Origin: Adineta steineri | Taxonomy: Eukaryota; Rotifera; Eurotatoria; Adinetida; Adinetidae | Reading direction: 5' to 3' | DNA: 64,000 nt | Assembly: GCA_905250115.1 (NCBI GenBank) | Contig: CAJNOI010000113.1 | Coordinates: forward strand, 258,424-322,423 | Shown: positions 59,545-64,000 of the stretch, piece by piece | How positions within the stretch are numbered: position 1 is the first letter of the stretch | How the letters are laid out: each line of letters opens with the position of its first letter | Made by a program: the position numbers and the translations under genes | Notes under the pieces: model-generated | What the model was told of the DNA's origin: nothing | What the model saw: only the letters and a program-made list of their open reading frames with translations | Database searches by the model: none

Positions 59545-59773
59545 TAGAAGTATACAGCTGTCAGACAAATAATTTTATTAAATATCTGCCAAATCCATCT
59601 TCTTAAAATCTCTTACATATTTTTATTAGAAAAACTATTAGAAAAAATAATTCTTTTTATTAATTGCAATACATAAAATTCTATATTAATATTCGACCTT
59701 GGCTTTTCTATTTTTACATAAGATATATATTTAATTTCAAGTATGTTTACTATTCTGAATTTGTTTGATTTTC

Positions 59774-61372
59774 ATGAACAACAAAAATTATATACATATA
59801 CCAAACCTTTCATCAGTAACTGATAATTTCAATATTAATACAAAAATACCACCAATTTCATTCGTAATTACTACACCTTTGAATTCAACAATTTCGTCAT
59901 TAGATCATAATCGATCAAATAAAATATATTCTGACAATTTAGTTATTACTCAACCAATAGTCAGGTATGCAGATATCGAAACTTCAAACATGCATTTTTT
60001 TTTCTTTCTCATTCTTTGCCCATGTTTAGTAAACTATTGAGTGAAACAATAAAACAAGAAGAAATTGAAAATAATTCTTTACAAGAAATATATTCGAAAA
60101 CGAATCGATCAAAAACGAAGAATATACAGTTACCACCACCAACAGGTTCTTTCTTATTAGAAATTAAAATACAATAATTATGTATTTGTTTTTTTTTTCT
60201 TTCACTAGTTACTACTGTTCATCTTAATCCACGTGAAACACTAAATGGTCTATCGATTATTCCAATGACAAATACTAATAGTCATCTGATGTCAACATTA
60301 AATCCAGCTCATTTATCAGATGGTGCTGGATCATATTTCGTTTCGGGTATAGAAATATATTCTCTAAACTTATCCCTGGATGAAGAAAATACGTTGATAG
60401 TTTATCAAATATGTTCGAACATTCCGAAAATATCACTAATAGAAAATATAAATCTCGTCACTAAAATTTGAAACGTATTGAATAAATGAGAGCATATAAC
60501 TGACAGGTAACGCTCGTCCGAGGACTCGCTTAGCTCTTTCTCGTAGAAATGTATCCTCTTCACATTTACTGGAAAACCGTGAAAAACCGGTCTTCGATGT
60601 TTTTTTGACCTCAGATTCGAAGTCCCCGCATCGAAATACTTCTAGAAATGGCTTTTTCGAAAAATCGGTTTTCGATGTTCTTTTGACCCTGCGGATATAC
60701 ACGCAAGCAAGCAGACAATCTATGTTTGCAAGACTCTTCTCTACGAGAAGAGAATAAAGACATTTTAACAGTTTGAAATTAGCTATTGATACTTCCTTTT
60801 TTTTCGATATAGTGAATTTAGTTACAGCTTGACAATTGACAGATATTGAAATAAAACTACAATCAAATAATCCTACTGTGAATACCAAGATGTTTTTCTA
60901 TGAATAATAAAGATTTTTTTTTAAATTAAAGGTCTGACTGATCTGGCATCAAACTATAAAATGAATCCATCATCAAATACTGATATGCCGTCTCCATCAT
61001 CCTCATCAAATTCTTCAAATCCACCATCATCAAGTCATCATCATCAACACCATCAAACTAGAAGACATGGAGAGGGTGGTGATCCAACAAGGAAACGAGA
61101 AATGCGTTTACAGAAAAATCGGTAAGATTATTTTTGTTCGTATATATATTTATTTTTATCATTTGTTTGCTTTTCTTTTTCTTAGAGAGGCAGCACGTGA
61201 ATGTCGTCGAAAGAAAAAAGAATATATAAAATGTCTTGAAGAACGAGTAGCTGGACTTGAAGCTCAAAATAAAGCATTAATTGAAGAGCTACGACAATTA
61301 AAAGAACTTTATTGTCAACGAGAAGAAACAAGTAATAAAAGTAATTCAAAAACAACAACAGCAACACGTTAA
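59774..61372 (+). CDS. CREB1: CREB/CREM/ATF1-type bZIP transcription factor, 273 aa
   Basis: Exons 59774-59964, 60030-60145, 60209-60346, 60932-61121, 61186-61372, all phases joining. The C-terminal bZIP is decisive: TRKREMRLQKNREAARECRR, then KKKEYIKCLEERVAGLEAQN, KALIEELRQLKELYC, which follows the CREB consensus almost residue for residue, with the basic region split by the last intron after KNR as in other CREB genes. Before it lies a Ser/Pro/His-rich linker. The N-terminal half shows Thr/Ser/Asn-rich sequence but no recognisable kinase-inducible domain (no RRPSYR). IVSKLLSETIKQEEIE is the only faintly similar stretch. The KID may lie in an upstream exon not identified, or be absent, as in ICER-like or other short forms. 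The start is the first ATG in the frame and is uncertain. Confidence 0.88.
60490..60735. mobile_element. Repeat-bearing insert in the long CREB intron
   Basis: The 585-bp intron 3 holds a GC-richer segment with two imperfect direct copies of AAACCGGTCTTCGATGTTTT..TTGACC (60,574-60,611) and AAATCGGTTTTCGATGTTCT..TTGACC (60,661-60,689), and a CACGCAAGCAAGCAGAC stretch. It is probably a small mobile-element relic that explains the intron's length. Confidence 0.4.
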
Positions 61373-62433
61373 AAGACAAAATAAAAACAGTATTATTACT
61401 ATTATTATTATTTTTTTGTTCTCTTTATTAACCATATTTATTTGTTGTGCAACAGTGTGTATTTTGTTTTGCCGTGGTTATCTGTCTTTTTCTTTTTCAT
61501 GTGATTTGTTTTTGTATTCAAACTTTATATTTGTGACAATATAAACTAGACAGTGTGGTCTTTTCTTTTCATTTATGTTCGTGTAATATTTCTTTTTCTA
61601 TTTGTTTATTTTAGACATGATTATTGACAAGAATTGACAAAAAGTAAGTTTCCTTTTTCTAAATAGTCTTTACTAAATATTAACAGACACCTAAAGAAAT
61701 GCTTTATGTAAGTAAAATAAAATAATCTAGGTCATATTTTTGAGTTTTTTCTTTTAAAATTGAAATTAAGTGCTATTTATTTATAGTTATATAAATATGC
61801 ATCCATTAAAAATTAATCATTTTACACCGCAAGCTATTATTAATTATAAATATGATAATTAAAAGGAATGTTAAAAATAAATTTTATTCTTTATCATTAA
61901 TAAAATGTTGCTTGATTATTCTGCTAGTCTAAACAAAACTTCATATCTAAAGTTTTAATATTTAACGGGTTCTTTTTAAAGATTGGCAAATTTCTGATAG
62001 AATAATTCATAGATCAAAGTCTTACCTTTTATCATATTGTACCTCTGTACTTTATACTGCTTCTTGCATATATATGTAATAATTTGAGGAATATCATAAA
62101 AATTATTCCAGTTCGACAATTCTTTTTTTTTCTATATAATAAATCGAACAGGAAACGTGAGAGTTGATAGAAGTTTTTCGTATTAAATTTTCAAAAAAGT
62201 AGGCTTTAGAAGTGTCATGAAATTTTTCTAGTACTTCATACTATGTAAACTAGGTATCTACGATCCATGATAATGCACTTTAAATACACAAGTGTTCTTA
62301 TCATAAAAAAAAAGTTCTAAAAAAAGATAAGTGTTTTGTTGATAATATTTTTAATCGACATGGTTTTTTGCACCTTTTATTTTGCGTCTTTTTTTTCTTC
62401 AAAACTAATTACTCTATTATTTTTCTTAGTATC
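61373..62433. other. Intergenic between CREB and DENND6
   Basis: AT-rich; T-rich CREB 3' region then spacer. A CTTAG acceptor-like site 5 bp before the DENND6 ATG (62,425-62,429) hints at a leader exon somewhere in this stretch. Confidence 0.4.
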
Positions 62434-64000
62434 ATGAACTTAGCTGTTCCATTATCGCCAACATCATCGGGTTTTCATCGTTCTCATTCAGATCGTGATC
62501 TATTAGCAAATGAACGTCGTTTAACGCGTACTCATTTAAATAGTTCATCTTCATCATCAAATCTCGCATCACAATCAACGAATACTACATCTAATATATC
62601 AGCACCAACATCACCTACAGCTACATCATCTAATCCAGCACATCTTCCATGGGATTGTTTACAGAAATGGTTATATGGTATTGCTGTCGTAACATTTGAT
62701 TTAGAATTAGGACAATCAATCGAATATCTGTTACCAAAGCATTGTAAATTAAGTGATAAAGAAAAATTGAATTTATCTTATTTATCATTTCCGGATACAA
62801 ATTCTACATGTCTCGGTGATTTTCAATATCATTTTCGTATTAATCATGAATCATCAAATTTAACAACATACTATCAATATTATAATTCAACTGTTCCAGC
62901 AGCATTACAAGTTGATAATAATATATTATTTGGTTATGTTAATTTTCGACAAAAACGTGATAAAACAATAAAACGTGGTTTTTTCCAAAAATCATTTGTA
63001 CTTTTATCGAAATTACCATTTATTTCACTTTTTTTAACCATTGTTAAACAACTTGCAGTCGATTTTTTTGAACATGGTTTATCAAGTTTAGAATCATGTT
63101 GTTATTTAATGGATCATCAATGGCCAGAACCTGAACCTGGAAAAACTTTATTATTACCATTATTAGATAGTGTACTTCAAATACGTATTCCAACACATGG
63201 TGATAAACCATTTTCTCCATCAGATCTTGTTCAATTTCGTACGATTGTTAATGAAACATCGATAGTGAATACGAATAGCAGTCAGTCATTTAAATTTCCT
63301 ATAGATGATGATACTGAAATTGATGGATCCGAACAAGATGTAATAATACAATTATTTTTCTTTCCGTTCTCTTTTAACAAGTATTTGATTTAGTTAACAA
63401 CTGACGTTCTACCAAAACATGAACAACAACAACAACAACAACTGCCACGTCTTATTCCATTTGTGTATGATGTTAATACACATCAATCATTGTTATGTGT
63501 ATTAACACATATTCAACTTCTATGGGAATTAATATTACTTAATGAACCTATTGCAATACTTGGAAGTTTTCCAACAGAATGTTCACAAACAATTCAAGCA
63601 CTTGGTAAACTATTTTTATAGATTAAAAAATATATTTAATTGAATCTCTGAATGCTTTACTTCAGATTTTTCCGATGAGAATATCTGAGAAAATTTAACA
63701 GATATGAATTTGATCCTCAAATAAATTTTTCTAAATCTTTTTAGTTCATATTATATGGCCATTAAGATATGCATCGGATTATCGTCCATTTTTTACTATA
63801 CATAATAGTGAATTTCATGAAATAACATTTAATACTTCGACAAAAACATTAGCGTCACCACCAAAAATTATAATTGGTGTGACAAATCCATTTTTTGCTA
63901 AACTTCTTCATCAATGGCCACATGTAATTCGGGTTGATGATAGTCAACATAAAACTAAAACCAAGAAACATGAAAGTTTTCTTCTTGTTGAACGTGATGA
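62434..64000 (+). CDS. DENND6A: DENND6 (FAM116) Rab guanine-nucleotide exchange factor, 5' part, cut by right edge
   Basis: DENN-domain protein that activates endosomal Rabs (Rab14 for human DENND6A) in recycling. Exons 62434-63339, 63394-63604 and 63745 to the edge; 457 codons seen of an expected ~600. The start [13 protein letters not shown] is chosen over an upstream in-frame TTG. Residues about 1-70 are Ser/Thr-rich and not conserved. DENN core matches: [114 protein letters not shown] and [20 protein letters not shown] short Gln run ([11 protein letters not shown]) sits in exon 2. DENND6A and DENND6B are vertebrate duplicates, so the letter is nominal. Confidence 0.93.

Noticed and set aside
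1-64000. CRISPR arrays, rRNA or tRNA genes, bacterial operons
   Set aside because: No regularly spaced repeats, no rRNA segments and no convincing tRNA A/B boxes were seen; gene structure is eukaryotic throughout. Not machine-scanned, so a divergent tRNA could be missed.

Overview
The window is AT-rich animal DNA with intron-rich genes. Most introns are 45-60 bp with GT-AG ends. The conserved proteins are metazoan: NCoR/SMRT corepressor, IA-2/PTPRN, CREB, DENND6, GCLC and LRRC57. They sit beside an ADP-ribosyltransferase-like protein with TPRs, a prokaryote-like papain peptidase, a decayed SecA-like gene and orphan 7TM receptors. This mix, with the compact introns, suggests a bdelloid rotifer of the AT-rich Rotaria type. 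That assignment is inference from gene content; no marker gene was compared.

Layout, left to right. At 1-2.8 kb are a first exon running off the left edge (-), a SecA-like pseudogene (-) and a small uncertain two-exon gene (+). At 3.6-9.2 kb is a complete DNA transposon of 5,578 bp. It has perfect 22-bp terminal inverted repeats, an exact 8-bp target duplication, roughly 20-bp subterminal repeat arrays, a 35-bp minisatellite and two protein genes sharing an N-terminal domain; the transposase-like gene has one in-frame stop. At 9.5-17 kb are a small Pro/Gly/Asn-rich gene, a C1A peptidase, an NLR-type LRR remnant, a MITE, and two paralogous 7TM receptors, one broken by a nonsense codon. At 18-20.8 kb are a gene remnant and GC-rich debris. 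At 20.8-33.9 kb, GCLC (+, 17 exons) converges on the NCoR/SMRTER gene (-), whose last coding part falls in a 100-N gap. At 35.7-37.7 kb is an intronless ART-TPR protein (-). At 38.4-39.4 kb are mobile-element relics. From 40.8 kb everything is on the + strand: a CYP3-clan P450, an LRR membrane protein, LRRC57, a decayed copy of the LRR protein's tail, the IA-2-like pseudophosphatase (19 exons, 835 aa), a CREB-type bZIP gene with a full CRE about 230 bp upstream, and DENND6, cut by the right edge.

The genes do not form an operon or pathway. They are ordinary single-copy eukaryotic genes separated by 0.3-3 kb of AT-rich spacer with short transposon debris. The most notable novelty is the two-gene transposon. 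Next come the nuclear-receptor-type sites in the long introns of the corepressor gene, the CRE before CREB, and several enzymes or receptors whose active-site or signature residues have been lost.
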